Source: Phenylobacterium sp. (lineage in GTDB: Bacteria; Pseudomonadota; Alphaproteobacteria; Caulobacterales; Caulobacteraceae). From it: 64,000 bases of DNA. This document shows positions 37,789-46,603 of the stretch, piece by piece. The position numbers and the translations under genes are program-made. The notes under the pieces were generated by a model that had not been told where the DNA came from, searched no databases, and was given only the letters and a program-made list of their open reading frames with translations. Positions within the stretch are counted from its first letter, which is position 1; each line of letters begins with the position of its first letter. The stretch is taken from NCBI GenBank assembly GCA_004799545.1, contig SSMU01000026.1, positions 55,414 through 119,413 on the forward strand, given 5' to 3'.

Positions 37789-40125
37789 ATGGCCAGACCC
37801 AAACACCCGAAATCCGCCCCCAAGGCCCGCCCGCCGCAAGGCCTGCCCGACCGCGACACCCTGCTCGCCTACCTGCATGAACACGGCGAGGCCGACCGCG
37901 CGGGCCTGGCCCAGGTGTTCGGCCTGAAAGGCGCCGACCGCCGGGCGCTGCGCCAGATGCTGCAGGCCCTGGAGGCCGAGGGCGCGCTGGGCCGCCGCGG
38001 CCGCAAGGGCTTCGCCGAGACCGGAACCCTGCCCGAGGTCGGCGTGGTCGACGTGGTGGAGCGCAATCCGGACGGCGACCTGCTGGTCAAGCTGACCAAG
38101 GGCGAGGATGCGCCGCTGGTGGTGCTGGCGCCGGACCGCAAGGCCGAGGCCGGCCAGGCGCCAGGGCTCGGCGACCGGCTGCTGGTGCGCTTCGAGAAGC
38201 TGCCGGGCGGGGAGTTCGAGGCCCGGCTGATCAAGCGGCTGGGCCAGAGCGCCCACCGCCTGCTGGGCGTGATCCGCAAGGCGCGGCGCGAGGTCCGCGT
38301 GGAGCCTGTGGACCGCCGCTCCAAGGACACCCTGGTGCTGGACGCCGCCGAGGGCGAGGCCCTGCGCGACGGCGATCTGGTGCTGGCCCAGGTGACGGGT
38401 TCGACCGGCCGCTACGGGCCGCACAAGGGCAAGCTGCTGGAGGTGGTCGGCCGCGAGGACGATCCGCGCGCCGCCTCGCTGATCGCCATCCACACCCACG
38501 GCATCCCGATGGGCTTCTCCCCCGCCGCGGAAGCCGAGGCCGAAGCGGCCCAGCCGCCGACGCTGCAGGGCCGCGAGGACCTGCGCGCCGTCCCGCTGAT
38601 CACCATCGACCCGGCCGACGCCCGCGACCACGACGACGCGGTCTATGCCGAGCCGGACAAGGAGCCGGGCAATCCGGGCGGCTGGATCGCCTGGGTGGCC
38701 ATCGCCGATGTCGCGGCCTATGTGCGGCCGGGCTCCGCGCTCGACGTGGTGGCCCGCGAGAAGGGCAACAGCGTCTACTTCCCCGACCGGGTCGAGCCGA
38801 TGCTGCCCGAACGGCTCTCCAACGGCCTCTGCTCGCTGCGCGAAGGCGAGAACCGCGCGACCCTGGCGGTGCGGATGGTGTTCGGCGCCGACGGGCGCAA
38901 ACGCTCGCACCGCTTCGTCCGCGGCCTGATGCGCTCGGCCGCCAAGCTCTCCTACGAGCAGGCCCAGGCCGCCATCGACGGCCAGCCGGACGAGAAGACC
39001 GGGCCCCTGCTGGAGGGCGTGATCAAGCCGCTGTGGGCCGCCTACGCAGTCCTGAAGAAGGGCCGCAACATCCGCTCGCCGCTGGCGATCGAGAGCGCCG
39101 AGCGGAAGATCACCATCAACCGCGAGGGCGAGGTGGCGGCGATCACGCCCCGCGCCTCGCTGGAGGCGCACCGGCTGATCGAGGAGTTCATGATCCAGGC
39201 CAACGTCTGCGCGGCCGAGACCCTGGAGGCCAAGCGCACGCCGCTGATCTACCGGATCCACGACGCGCCCAGCCAGGAGAAGCTGCAGGCCCTGGTGGAC
39301 TTCCTGGGCACCATGAACATCCCCTGGACCAAGGGCGAGGCGCCGCGCACCGAGCGGTTCAACCGGCTGCTGGCCGACACCCGCGAAACCCCCAACGCCG
39401 AGATCGTCAACGAGGTGGTGCTGCGCACCCAGATGCAGGCGATCTATTCCACCGAGAACATCGGCCACTACGGATTGAACCTCGACCGCTACGCCCACTT
39501 CACCTCGCCGATCCGCCGCTACGCCGACCTGATCGTCCACCGGGCGCTGATCAAGGCCCTGGGGCTGGGCGACGACGGCCTGACCGACCGCGACATCGCC
39601 ACCCTGAAGGAGACCGCCGAGCGGATCACCTTCGCCGAGCGCCGGGCCATGGCCGCCGAACGCGACGCCACCGACCGCTACGTCGCCGCCTTCCTGTCCG
39701 ACCGCGTCGGCGCGGAGTTCGATGGCAAGATCACCGGCGTCACCCGCTTCGGCCTGTTCGTGCGGCTGGCCGAAACCGGGGCCGACGGCCTCGTGCCGGT
39801 CTCCACCTTGGGCGGCGAATATTTCGTGCACGACGACCGGGCCCACGCCCTGGTTGGCGAGCGCACCGGGGCGCGCTGGCCGCTGGGCATGACCGTGCGG
39901 GTGCGGCTGCGCGAGGCGACGCCGCTCACCGGCGGCCTGCTGTTCGACATGCTGAGCGAGCCCATGCCGGCCGATCCCAATGCGCCCCGACCCAGGCTCG
40001 GCATGCGTGGCCGCGGCGACCGGGGTCCCGGCGGCGGCGCTTTCAAGGGCCCGCTACGCGGCGGCCAGCCCGGCCGGCCGAAGAACATCCGGAACGGCCG
40101 CAAGAAGGGCGGCCCCAGGCGCTAG
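37789..40125 (+). CDS. rnr: Ribonuclease R (RNB-family 3'-5' exoribonuclease)
   Basis: 778 residues. An N-terminal winged-helix region (about 20-70), cold-shock domains, then the RNB catalytic block with the magnesium Asp cluster in TIDPADARDHDDAVYAE and the later HFTSPIRRYADLIVHRAL. The C-terminal S1 domain (about 645-730) has FDGKITGVTRFGLFVRLAETGADGLVP, and a Gly/Arg/Lys-rich tail ends the protein. It degrades structured RNA during RNA quality control. Confidence 0.97.
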   Translation: MARPKHPKSAPKARPPQGLPDRDTLLAYLHEHGEADRAGLAQVFGLKGADRRALRQMLQALEAEGALGRRGRKGFAETGTLPEVGVVDVVERNPDGDLLVKLTKGEDAPLVVLAPDRKAEAGQAPGLGDRLLVRFEKLPGGEFEARLIKRLGQSAHRLLGVIRKARREVRVEPVDRRSKDTLVLDAAEGEALRDGDLVLAQVTGSTGRYGPHKGKLLEVVGREDDPRAASLIAIHTHGIPMGFSPAAEAEAEAAQPPTLQGREDLRAVPLITIDPADARDHDDAVYAEPDKEPGNPGGWIAWVAIADVAAYVRPGSALDVVAREKGNSVYFPDRVEPMLPERLSNGLCSLREGENRATLAVRMVFGADGRKRSHRFVRGLMRSAAKLSYEQAQAAIDGQPDEKTGPLLEGVIKPLWAAYAVLKKGRNIRSPLAIESAERKITINREGEVAAITPRASLEAHRLIEEFMIQANVCAAETLEAKRTPLIYRIHDAPSQEKLQALVDFLGTMNIPWTKGEAPRTERFNRLLADTRETPNAEIVNEVVLRTQMQAIYSTENIGHYGLNLDRYAHFTSPIRRYADLIVHRALIKALGLGDDGLTDRDIATLKETAERITFAERRAMAAERDATDRYVAAFLSDRVGAEFDGKITGVTRFGLFVRLAETGADGLVPVSTLGGEYFVHDDRAHALVGERTGARWPLGMTVRVRLREATPLTGGLLFDMLSEPMPADPNAPRPRLGMRGRGDRGPGGGAFKGPLRGGQPGRPKNIRNGRKKGGPRR

Positions 40126-40222
40126 GTCGGCTCGATCTCCTTCACGAGTTCAGGATCGGCCAGCGCCGGCTTCCGCAAAGGCAGGCTTTCCAGGCGCCGC
40201 CGGGCGGTCATACAGTTGTTTG

Positions 40223-40933
40223 ATGACTGACGCCGACGCCGTGATCCGCAGGCCCGAGGGCCCGCCCCGCATCCCCGGAGCCCCGGCCGTGCGCCCGAAG
40301 AGCGCCGCCACCCTGATGATCATCCGCCGCGACGGGCCGAAGCCGCGGGTGCTGATGGGCAAGCGGCACGGCGGCCATTCCTTCATGCCCGACCGCTGGG
40401 TGTTCCCCGGCGGCCGGATCGACCGGGCCGACTACCGCGCGCCCTTCGCCACCGACCTGAAGCCGGAGGTGGCGGCGGTGTTCGACGCCCACCTGAAGCC
40501 CGGCAAGGGCCGCGCCCTGGCGCTGGCGGCCGTTCGCGAGACCTTCGAGGAGGCAGGGCTGCTGCTGGCCAAGGCCGCGCCCCCGCGCCCCGCCGCCGGC
40601 CCCTGGCGCGCCTTCGTCGAGCAGGGCGCGCTGGCCGATCTCGCCGCGCTGGACGTCGTGGCCCGCGCCATCACCCCGCCGATGGTCGGCAAGCGGTTCG
40701 ACACCTGGTTCCTGCTGGCCGACGCCGAGCGGCTGATGAGCTTCGAGCGCCAGCCGGACTGCGGCGAACTGGAGGAGATCGCCTGGGTCGACTTCGACGA
40801 GGCCCAGGCCCTGCCGCTGCCCTCGGTCACCCGGATGATGATCAAGGAATCGGTCGAGCGGACGAGGGACCCGTCGCGGCCCAAGCCCTTCCTGCGCTTC
40901 AGGGCCGGCGCCATGCGGCCGGCCCATCTCTAG
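40223..40933 (+). CDS. NUDIX-family hydrolase with incomplete Nudix box
   Basis: 236 residues from the ATG at 40223. The region WVFPGGRIDRADY and VRETFEEAGLLL match the second half of the Nudix box (REx2EExG), but the first Glu of the consensus Gx5Ex7REUxEExGU is not evident, as in the NUDT19-like branch. It likely hydrolyses a nucleoside-diphosphate-type or CoA-type substrate. It follows rnr by 97 bp in the same direction; that gap shows nothing recognisable. Confidence 0.82.
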   Translation: MTDADAVIRRPEGPPRIPGAPAVRPKSAATLMIIRRDGPKPRVLMGKRHGGHSFMPDRWVFPGGRIDRADYRAPFATDLKPEVAAVFDAHLKPGKGRALALAAVRETFEEAGLLLAKAAPPRPAAGPWRAFVEQGALADLAALDVVARAITPPMVGKRFDTWFLLADAERLMSFERQPDCGELEEIAWVDFDEAQALPLPSVTRMMIKESVERTRDPSRPKPFLRFRAGAMRPAHL

Positions 40934-40941
40934 CGCGCCGC

Positions 40942-42243
40942 CTAAACCGCCAGGCCCTCATAGGCCCGCGTCTGGAATTCGGCGGCGGCCTTCATGCCGG
41001 GCAGCCTCGGCAGCTTGCCGTCCTTGCCCGGGGCGCCGGGCAGCACCTCCGGCAGCCAGATGGTGATCATGTCCTGGGCGGGATCGCCCTGCCACCAGCC
41101 GCCGAACAGGCCGGGCCAGCCGAAGGCGCCGGCCGAGCCCGCGCCCTGACCGGCCGCCGCATAGGCCTTGGGATCCCGCACCACCGACATGCCGAGGCCG
41201 AAGCCCTGGGTCTTCCAGTTGGCGACGAAGGTCGGGATCTGCCGCTGGGCCGCGGTCAGGTGGTCGGTGGTCATCAGGCGGACGGACTGCGGCCGCAGCA
41301 GGCGCTTGCCGTTCACCTCGCCCTTGCCCACCAGCAGGCGGGCGAAGGTCAGGTAGTCGTCGACCGTCGAGACCAGGCCCTGGCCGCCGGAGGTGTAGGC
41401 CGGCGGCCCGGCGCCCACGAAGGACGGGGTCGGCAGGGGCGCGAAGTGGCCCGGCGAAGGCGAAAGGTAGGGGGTGACCAGCCGGTCGCGCTTGTCCGGT
41501 GGGACCCAGAAGTCGGTGTCGGTCATGCCCAAGGGGCCGAACATCCGCTCCATCAGCACCTGCCGCAGGCTCGTGCCCGCCGCCCGGCCGACGATGAACC
41601 CCAGGACGTCGATGGAATGGCCGTAGTTGAACCGCTCGCCCGGCGCATAGGCCAGCGGCAGGGCGGCCATGGTCTTCATCCAGGCGTCGGGCGACAGCGA
41701 GCTCTCGAGCCCCATCCCGACCTTGGCCTGCAGCGCGCCGGCCAGCGGGCCCTGCGCCAGGAAGCTGTAGGACAGGCCCGAACGGTGGGTCATCAGGTCC
41801 TCGATGGTGATCACCCGCGGCGCCGGATAGGTGTCGTCCAGCGGCCCGTCGGCCCGGCGCAGCACGCGCATCTGCGCGAACTCCGGCGCCCAGCGGGTGA
41901 TCGGGTCGCTGAGCCGGATCCTGCCGTCCTCGACCAGCATCAGGGCGGCGGCCACGGTGATCGGCTTGCTCATCGAGGCGATGCGGAAGATCGTCGAGCG
42001 TTCCATCGGCAGCCGCCGCTCGATGTTGCGGAAGCCCACGGTGTTGAGCTGGACGATCTCGCCCCGGCGCCAGATCAGCGACACCACGCCGGGAACGTCA
42101 CCGTTGGCCACCGCCGCCTCGGTCACCGCCTTGGCGCCGGCCAGTCCTTCGGGCGAGAGGCCGCTCGACCGGGCGAAGGCGCGGGGCGCGCCGAACGCCG
42201 CCGCGCCGACCGCCAGCGCTGTCCTCCGGGTCAACTGATGCAT
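40942..42243 (-). CDS. Tat-exported serine hydrolase (class C beta-lactamase fold)
   Basis: 433 residues from the ATG at 42243, with GGAGGGG 6 bases before it. MHQLTRRTALAVGAAAFG is a twin-arginine signal. The beta-lactamase/esterase EstB-type motifs are SxxK in RIASMSKPITVAA, the Tyr in FNYGHSIDVLGFIV, and a late TSGGQGLVSTVDDYLTFARLL segment. Such proteins are periplasmic esterases or peptidases rather than true beta-lactamases. An ATG 8 codons upstream would place the start inside the palindrome at 42268. It is divergent from a TetR gene and is its likely target. Confidence 0.88.
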   Translation of the reverse strand: MHQLTRRTALAVGAAAFGAPRAFARSSGLSPEGLAGAKAVTEAAVANGDVPGVVSLIWRRGEIVQLNTVGFRNIERRLPMERSTIFRIASMSKPITVAAALMLVEDGRIRLSDPITRWAPEFAQMRVLRRADGPLDDTYPAPRVITIEDLMTHRSGLSYSFLAQGPLAGALQAKVGMGLESSLSPDAWMKTMAALPLAYAPGERFNYGHSIDVLGFIVGRAAGTSLRQVLMERMFGPLGMTDTDFWVPPDKRDRLVTPYLSPSPGHFAPLPTPSFVGAGPPAYTSGGQGLVSTVDDYLTFARLLVGKGEVNGKRLLRPQSVRLMTTDHLTAAQRQIPTFVANWKTQGFGLGMSVVRDPKAYAAAGQGAGSAGAFGWPGLFGGWWQGDPAQDMITIWLPEVLPGAPGKDGKLPRLPGMKAAAEFQTRAYEGLAV

Positions 42244-42267
42244 GGCCGTCCCCTCCGTCCGCTTCAC

Positions 42268-42293
42268 TATTTGATAATATGAATTATAAAATA
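42268..42293. promoter_or_regulatory. Palindromic operator candidate between serine hydrolase and TetR genes
   Basis: Arms TATTTGATAAT (42268-42278) and ATTATAAAATA (42283-42293) are inverted copies with 10 of 11 matches and a 4-base centre. The segment is strikingly AT-rich in an otherwise GC-rich region and lies between the divergent starts. It is probably the binding site of the adjacent TetR protein and also overlaps a promoter. Confidence 0.55.
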
Positions 42294-42329
42294 ATTGTCC
42301 ATATAAAATATTCGGAGTTATCCTGAGGC

Positions 42330-42947
42330 ATGAGTTCAGCCGCCGCCATCGAACCGCGCCGCCAGCCCAAGGGCGACAAGCGGGCCCGCACCCGGGCCAA
42401 GCTGGTCCAGGCGGCGATCGAACTGGTCCGCGAGAAGGGCTTCGAGCGCACCACCCTGGCCGACGTGGCCCAGCGCGCTGGCGTCACGACCGGCGCGATC
42501 TACGGAAATTTCGCCAACCGGGATGAACTGTTCCTGGCGGTCGCGCATGTCCGCGCCGCGCCGATCATCCCCCAGGTGCACGCCGGCATGAGCTTCGCCG
42601 AGCACATGCGCGCCCTGGCCGAGGCGGTGGTGGCGGCCGTGCCGGCGCGGCGCGACGCGATCTTCGGCACCTTGTCCTTCCAGGCCTACACCCTGACCCA
42701 CGAGGAGATCCGCCAGCAGGTGTTGGCCAACTCGGCGGAGGTCTATCGCCGGACCGCCCGGGGCATGCTCGCCCTGCTGCGCCCTGAGGACCTGCCGATG
42801 CCGGCCGAGACCCTGGTGCGCGTGCTGCACGCCATGACCGACGGCCTGCTGCTCAAGCGCATCCAGATGCCGGAACTGGTCCCGGACGAGGTGATCTACG
42901 CAGCCTTCGCCGCCATCGCCGGCGAGCGTTCGCCCGAGCCGTCCTAG
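42330..42947 (+). CDS. TetR/AcrR-family regulator, paralogue of the one at 1295
   Basis: 205 residues. The DNA-binding domain (about 18-68) has RTRAKLVQAAIELVREKGFE and VTTGAIYGNFANRDELF. The ligand domain is strongly similar to the TetR protein at 1295: PQVHAGMSFAEHMRALAEAVVAAVPAR here, a matching PQVAPRASFAE block there, plus a matching EviYAAFAAI/L end. The ligand is unknown. It probably represses itself and the serine hydrolase through the palindrome between them. Confidence 0.9.
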   Translation: MSSAAAIEPRRQPKGDKRARTRAKLVQAAIELVREKGFERTTLADVAQRAGVTTGAIYGNFANRDELFLAVAHVRAAPIIPQVHAGMSFAEHMRALAEAVVAAVPARRDAIFGTLSFQAYTLTHEEIRQQVLANSAEVYRRTARGMLALLRPEDLPMPAETLVRVLHAMTDGLLLKRIQMPELVPDEVIYAAFAAIAGERSPEPS

Positions 42948-42974
42948 CGGGCGAACCTCAAGCTTGCGCCGACA

Positions 42975-43002
42975 TTGACTTTGAGACGGCGATCCGTATG
43001 TT
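42975..43002 (+). promoter_or_regulatory. Sigma-70-type promoter for rpmG
   Basis: TTGACT (42975-42980), 16 bases, TATGTT (42997-43002), about 65 bases before the rpmG start. A fair match to the housekeeping consensus; unproven. Confidence 0.4.
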
Positions 43003-43066
43003 CCGCCGCTCTTTCGAACACCCGCCGGCGGGCGACCCCGCTTGGCCCCGCGCCTAAGGACCTGCC

Positions 43067-43234
43067 ATGGCGAAGCCCGCCTCCATCAAGATCCGCCTCA
43101 ATTCCTCGGCGGACACCGGCTTCTTCTACGTGACCAAGAAGAACGCCCGCACCAAGACCGACAAGCTCGTCATGAAGAAGTACGACCCGGTGGTGCGCAA
43201 GCACGTGGAATTCCGCGAAGGCAAGATCAAGTAG
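43067..43234 (+). CDS. rpmG: 50S ribosomal protein L33
   Basis: 55 residues: [20 protein letters not shown] followed by [11 protein letters not shown] and [18 protein letters not shown], the classic L33 sequence. It lacks the CxxC zinc pairs, so it is the zinc-independent form. It binds the large subunit near the E site. It has its own promoter and a strong terminator, so is probably monocistronic. Confidence 0.96.
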   Translation: MAKPASIKIRLNSSADTGFFYVTKKNARTKTDKLVMKKYDPVVRKHVEFREGKIK

Positions 43235-43263
43235 CGATCCCAACCGTCTGGTTTCTTTCGAAG

Positions 43264-43289
43264 ACGCCCGGGATCGCCCGGGCGTTTTT
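43264..43289 (+). terminator. Rho-independent terminator after rpmG
   Basis: Hairpin arms ACGCCCGG (43264-43271) and CCGGGCGT (43278-43285) followed by a T run (TTTTT, 43285-43289). Confidence 0.88.
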
Positions 43290-43304
43290 CATTTGGGGAC
43301 CGAG

Positions 43305-44099
43305 ATGACGCAGACGACGGAACGGCCCGGCCTGACCCCCGACCAGCGCCGCGCCTTCGACGCGCGGGGCCTGGTGAAGCTGCCGGGCGCGGTCTCCCGC
43401 CGCGCCGCCGCGGAGATGGCCGACCGGCTGTGGGCCGAGCTGGTGCGGAAAGACGGGATCGAGCGGGACCGCCCCGCCACCTGGCGCACGGAACGCGTCT
43501 ACGGCTTCCAGGCGCTACAGGCGACCGGGGCCTTCAAGCCCATGGCCAGCCCCGCGGCGCGGGCGGCGCTCGACGATCTGCTGGGCGCCGGCTGGATCGA
43601 GCCCACGGCCTGGGGCCAGCCGCTGGTCTGCTTTCCCATCGCACAGGCCTGGAACGTGCCGCGCCAGGGCTGGCATCTGGATGGGCCCGCCGATCCGCAG
43701 GCGCAGCGCAGGATGATCGGCCGCCTGTTCGTCATCCTGGCGCCCCTCGCGGCGCGGGGCGGCACGACGCTGGTGGCGACGGGCTCGCACCGGATCGTCA
43801 TGGCGCTGGCCGACGCGGCCGGGGTCCAGCTCAGCTCGGGCAAGGTTCGCAAGCGCCTGCAGGAAGAGCATGCCTGGTTCGGCGAGCTGATTGCAGGCGA
43901 CGAGGCCGAGGATCGCATCGCGCGCTTCATGGAGGCCGAGACCGAGGTCTCAGGCGTCCCGCTGCGCCTGGAAGCGATGACCGGCGAGCCGGGCGACGCC
44001 TGGCTGATGCACCCCAACATCCTGCACACAGGCTCGCCCAATGCCCTCGATGCGCCGAGGCTGGTGCTGTCGCAGTTCGTCCAACCGAAGGTGGGCTAG
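43305..44099 (+). CDS. Phytanoyl-CoA dioxygenase (PhyH)-family oxygenase
   Basis: 264 residues from the ATG at 43305, with TTGGGGA upstream. The iron-binding triad is visible: HxD in GWHLDGP near residue 126 and the distal His in LMHPNILHTGSPN near 245, with an Arg (APRLVLSQF) for 2-oxoglutarate. The family hydroxylates diverse small molecules using Fe(II) and 2-oxoglutarate; the substrate is unknown. It converges on pleD with a 4-bp overlap. A second, unrelated-looking PhyH-type gene lies at 53307. Confidence 0.8.
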   Translation: MTQTTERPGLTPDQRRAFDARGLVKLPGAVSRRAAAEMADRLWAELVRKDGIERDRPATWRTERVYGFQALQATGAFKPMASPAARAALDDLLGAGWIEPTAWGQPLVCFPIAQAWNVPRQGWHLDGPADPQAQRRMIGRLFVILAPLAARGGTTLVATGSHRIVMALADAAGVQLSSGKVRKRLQEEHAWFGELIAGDEAEDRIARFMEAETEVSGVPLRLEAMTGEPGDAWLMHPNILHTGSPNALDAPRLVLSQFVQPKVG

Positions 44100-45460
44100 G
44101 CCGCCTTGGCGATGACCCGGTTGCGGCCGGTGGCCTTGGCCTCGTAGAGCGCCTCGTCGGCGCGGCGCAGCAGGGCCTGGGGCGTATCGGCCTCCCCGGT
44201 GCTGGCCGCCACCCCGATCGAGATGGTGACGCTGAGCAGCTCCTCGCCGCCCAGCACGCGGAACGGCGAACCGGCCACGTGCAGGCGCACGCGCTCGGCG
44301 ATGCGGTGGGCGTCCTTCAGCCGGGTGTCGGGCATCACCACCACGAACTCCTCGCCGCCGTAGCGGACCGGCAGGTCGATGGCCCGGACGTTGGAGGCCA
44401 GGCGCACGGCGAACTCGCGCAGCACCTCGTCGCCCACCTGGTGGCCGAAGCTGTCGTTGATCTTCTTGAAGTGGTCGATGTCGATGACCAGGGTCGCCAC
44501 CGGCTCGCCGCCGGCCGCGGCGCGCTTGATCAGCGCCTCCAGGCGGGTCTGCATGTAGCGGCGGTTGTGCAGGCCGGTGAGCTGGTCGGTGACCGCCAGC
44601 TCCAGCGAATGGTCGAGGTTGTCGCGCAGGTAGTCGGTGTAGCGCTTGCGGCGGATCTGGGTGCGCGTGCGGGCGGCCAGCTCCTCCGGGTCGATCGGCT
44701 TGGCCAAGATGTCGTTGACCCCGATCTCGAGGGCCTTGACCACCTTCGGCCGGTCGTCGAAGTCGACCACCGCCAGGACCGGCAGGTTGCGGGTCGCCTC
44801 GTCGGAGCGGAGCTGGGCGGCCAGCCTCAGGCCGTCGAAGCTGCGGGCGGCGGTGTTGACGATCACCAGGTCGACGGCGCCGCGGGCGGTGAGCAGGGCC
44901 TTGTCGGGGTCGCTCTCGACCACCGGACGGTGCTCGATGGACAGTTCCAGCAGCATGCGCTGCGCTTGCCGGGCGTTGTCGTCGACCACCAGGATGCGGC
45001 CGCCGGCCCCGCCCAGGCGGGCGTGGGCGCCGGCGATCACGCCCATGCGGCGCCCGGATGCCTCGCGCTCGCGCAGTTCGTCGATCACCGCCTTCAGCCG
45101 GGTCAGGCTGCGGACCCGGGCGAACAGCATGACGTCGTCGATCGGCTTGGTGAGGAATTCGTCGGCGCCGGATTCCAGCCCCGCCACCCGGTCGGCGCGA
45201 CCGTCGAGGGCGGTGACCAGCACCACCGGGATATGCCGCGTCTCGGCGTCGTCCTTCAGCCGGCGGCAGACGGAGAAGCCGTCCATGCCCGGCATCATGA
45301 CGTCCAGCAGGATGATGTCCGGCTTCTCGGCGGCGGCCATGGCCAGCGCCGTCGGGCCGTCGCCGGCGGTCAGCACTTCGTAATATTCCGAGGCCAGCCG
45401 CGCCTCGAGCAGGCGGATGTTGGCTTCGATGTCGTCGACGACCAGGATGCGGGCGGACAT
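44096..45460 (-). CDS. pleD: Diguanylate cyclase PleD
   Basis: 454 residues, the length of Caulobacter PleD. The first receiver (about 1-120) has the phospho-Asp at 53 in LLDVMMPGMDG. The second receiver (about 155-275) is degenerate, with Asn at the Asp position (LVIVNTAAR). The GGDEF domain has active site GGEEF at 368-372 and the inhibitory I-site RAID at 359-362, both at the positions known for Caulobacter. Phosphorylated PleD dimerises and makes cyclic di-GMP, driving the swarmer-to-stalked transition. It follows divK by 5 bp. Confidence 0.96.
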   Translation of the reverse strand: MSARILVVDDIEANIRLLEARLASEYYEVLTAGDGPTALAMAAAEKPDIILLDVMMPGMDGFSVCRRLKDDAETRHIPVVLVTALDGRADRVAGLESGADEFLTKPIDDVMLFARVRSLTRLKAVIDELREREASGRRMGVIAGAHARLGGAGGRILVVDDNARQAQRMLLELSIEHRPVVESDPDKALLTARGAVDLVIVNTAARSFDGLRLAAQLRSDEATRNLPVLAVVDFDDRPKVVKALEIGVNDILAKPIDPEELAARTRTQIRRKRYTDYLRDNLDHSLELAVTDQLTGLHNRRYMQTRLEALIKRAAAGGEPVATLVIDIDHFKKINDSFGHQVGDEVLREFAVRLASNVRAIDLPVRYGGEEFVVVMPDTRLKDAHRIAERVRLHVAGSPFRVLGGEELLSVTISIGVAASTGEADTPQALLRRADEALYEAKATGRNRVIAKAA

Positions 45461-45465
45461 CGCCG

Positions 45466-45831
45466 TCAGACCAGCAGGCGGCGGATGGTGTCGAGGAAGT
45501 GCGACACGGAGATCGGCTTGGAGATGTAGGCCTCGCAGCCGCCCTCGCGGATCCGCTCCTCATCGCCCTTCATGGCGAAGGCGGTCACCGCCACCACCGG
45601 GATGTGGGCCAGGTCTTCGTCTTCCTTCAGCCACTTGGTGACCTCGAGGCCCGAGATCTCCGGCAGCTGGATGTCCATGAGGATCAGGTCAGGGCGATGT
45701 TCGCGGGCGAGCGCCAGCGCCTGCAGGCCCTCACGGGTCTGCAGGGTGTCGTACCCCTGAGCTTCGAGCAGATCATGAAAGAGCTTCATGTTCAGCTCGT
45801 TATCCTCGACGATGAGGACCTTCTTGGCCAT
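45466..45831 (-). CDS. divK: Single-domain response regulator DivK
   Basis: 121 residues, one receiver domain: [20 protein letters not shown], phospho-Asp53 in [22 protein letters not shown] and [16 protein letters not shown] match DivK of Caulobacter. It controls the kinases DivJ/PleC/DivL and through them CtrA, setting asymmetric division. It is the first gene of the divK-pleD operon. A TTAA box upstream at 45913-45916 pairs with TTAG at 45923-45926 at a spacing of 6, one base short of the CtrA consensus. Confidence 0.96.
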   Translation of the reverse strand: MAKKVLIVEDNELNMKLFHDLLEAQGYDTLQTREGLQALALAREHRPDLILMDIQLPEISGLEVTKWLKEDEDLAHIPVVAVTAFAMKGDEERIREGGCEAYISKPISVSHFLDTIRRLLV

Positions 45832-45943
45832 TCCCGACCCGAACTCTGTTTCGTGGAGTGCGCCGCGAATGCGGCCTGCCCCACCTTCCGAGAGTTGATC
45901 ACACGGATATCCTTAAACTTCGTTAGCCGCGTCCGGAGCCCAA

Positions 45944-46603
45944 GTGGCCGAAACCGCCGCCCTTTCCGCCCCAAGCCTTGAAAGCCTTGGGCTTTCCACG
46001 AACCGCCCGCTGGTGATCGTGGATGTGGATGAGGTGCTCGGCCTGTTCATGAAGGGGTTCGGCGGCTTCCTGGCGACCCGCGGCTATGATTTCCGAGTCG
46101 ATCGGTTCGCCCTGTTCCAGAACATCTATCCGGCCGGGGCGGCGGAGCATCTGGACCTGGAGGCGGGCCGGGCGCTGTTCGACGAATTCTTCGGCGGCCA
46201 CTGCGGCGAGATCGAGCCGGCCCCCGGGGCGGTCGAGGCCCTGATTCGGCTGAGCGCGCGGGCCGAGATCCTGATCCTCTCCAACGCCCCGCCCCAGGCC
46301 GAGCAGCTGCGCGGCGACTGGCTGCGCCGCCACGGCCTGCCGCACCCGCTGATCCTCAGCACCGGGCCGAAAGGGCCGATCACCGCCGCCCTGGTCGCCC
46401 AGACGCCGCAGCGCACCGCCTTCATCGACGACCTGCTGCCGAACCTCGATTCGGTGCGCGAGCACTCGCCGTCCACGGCCACCTTCCAGCACGTGGCCGA
46501 CGAGCGGCTGCGGCCCTTGGCCCCCTCCGCGCCACAGCGTCATCCGCGGATCGACGACTGGGCCGAGCTGGCCGCCGCCATCGAGGCGGCGATCCACCGC
46601 TAG
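45944..46603 (+). CDS. HAD-superfamily hydrolase
   Basis: 219 residues from a GTG start. The nucleophile motif is VIVDVDEVLGLF (DxD), motif II is ILILSNAPP (Ser/Asn), and FIDDLLPNLDSVRE is motif IV with two acidic residues. Such proteins are phosphatases with unclear substrates. It is divergent from divK across 112 bp and converges on the large membrane-protein gene with a 4-bp overlap. Confidence 0.82.
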   Translation: MAETAALSAPSLESLGLSTNRPLVIVDVDEVLGLFMKGFGGFLATRGYDFRVDRFALFQNIYPAGAAEHLDLEAGRALFDEFFGGHCGEIEPAPGAVEALIRLSARAEILILSNAPPQAEQLRGDWLRRHGLPHPLILSTGPKGPITAALVAQTPQRTAFIDDLLPNLDSVREHSPSTATFQHVADERLRPLAPSAPQRHPRIDDWAELAAAIEAAIHR

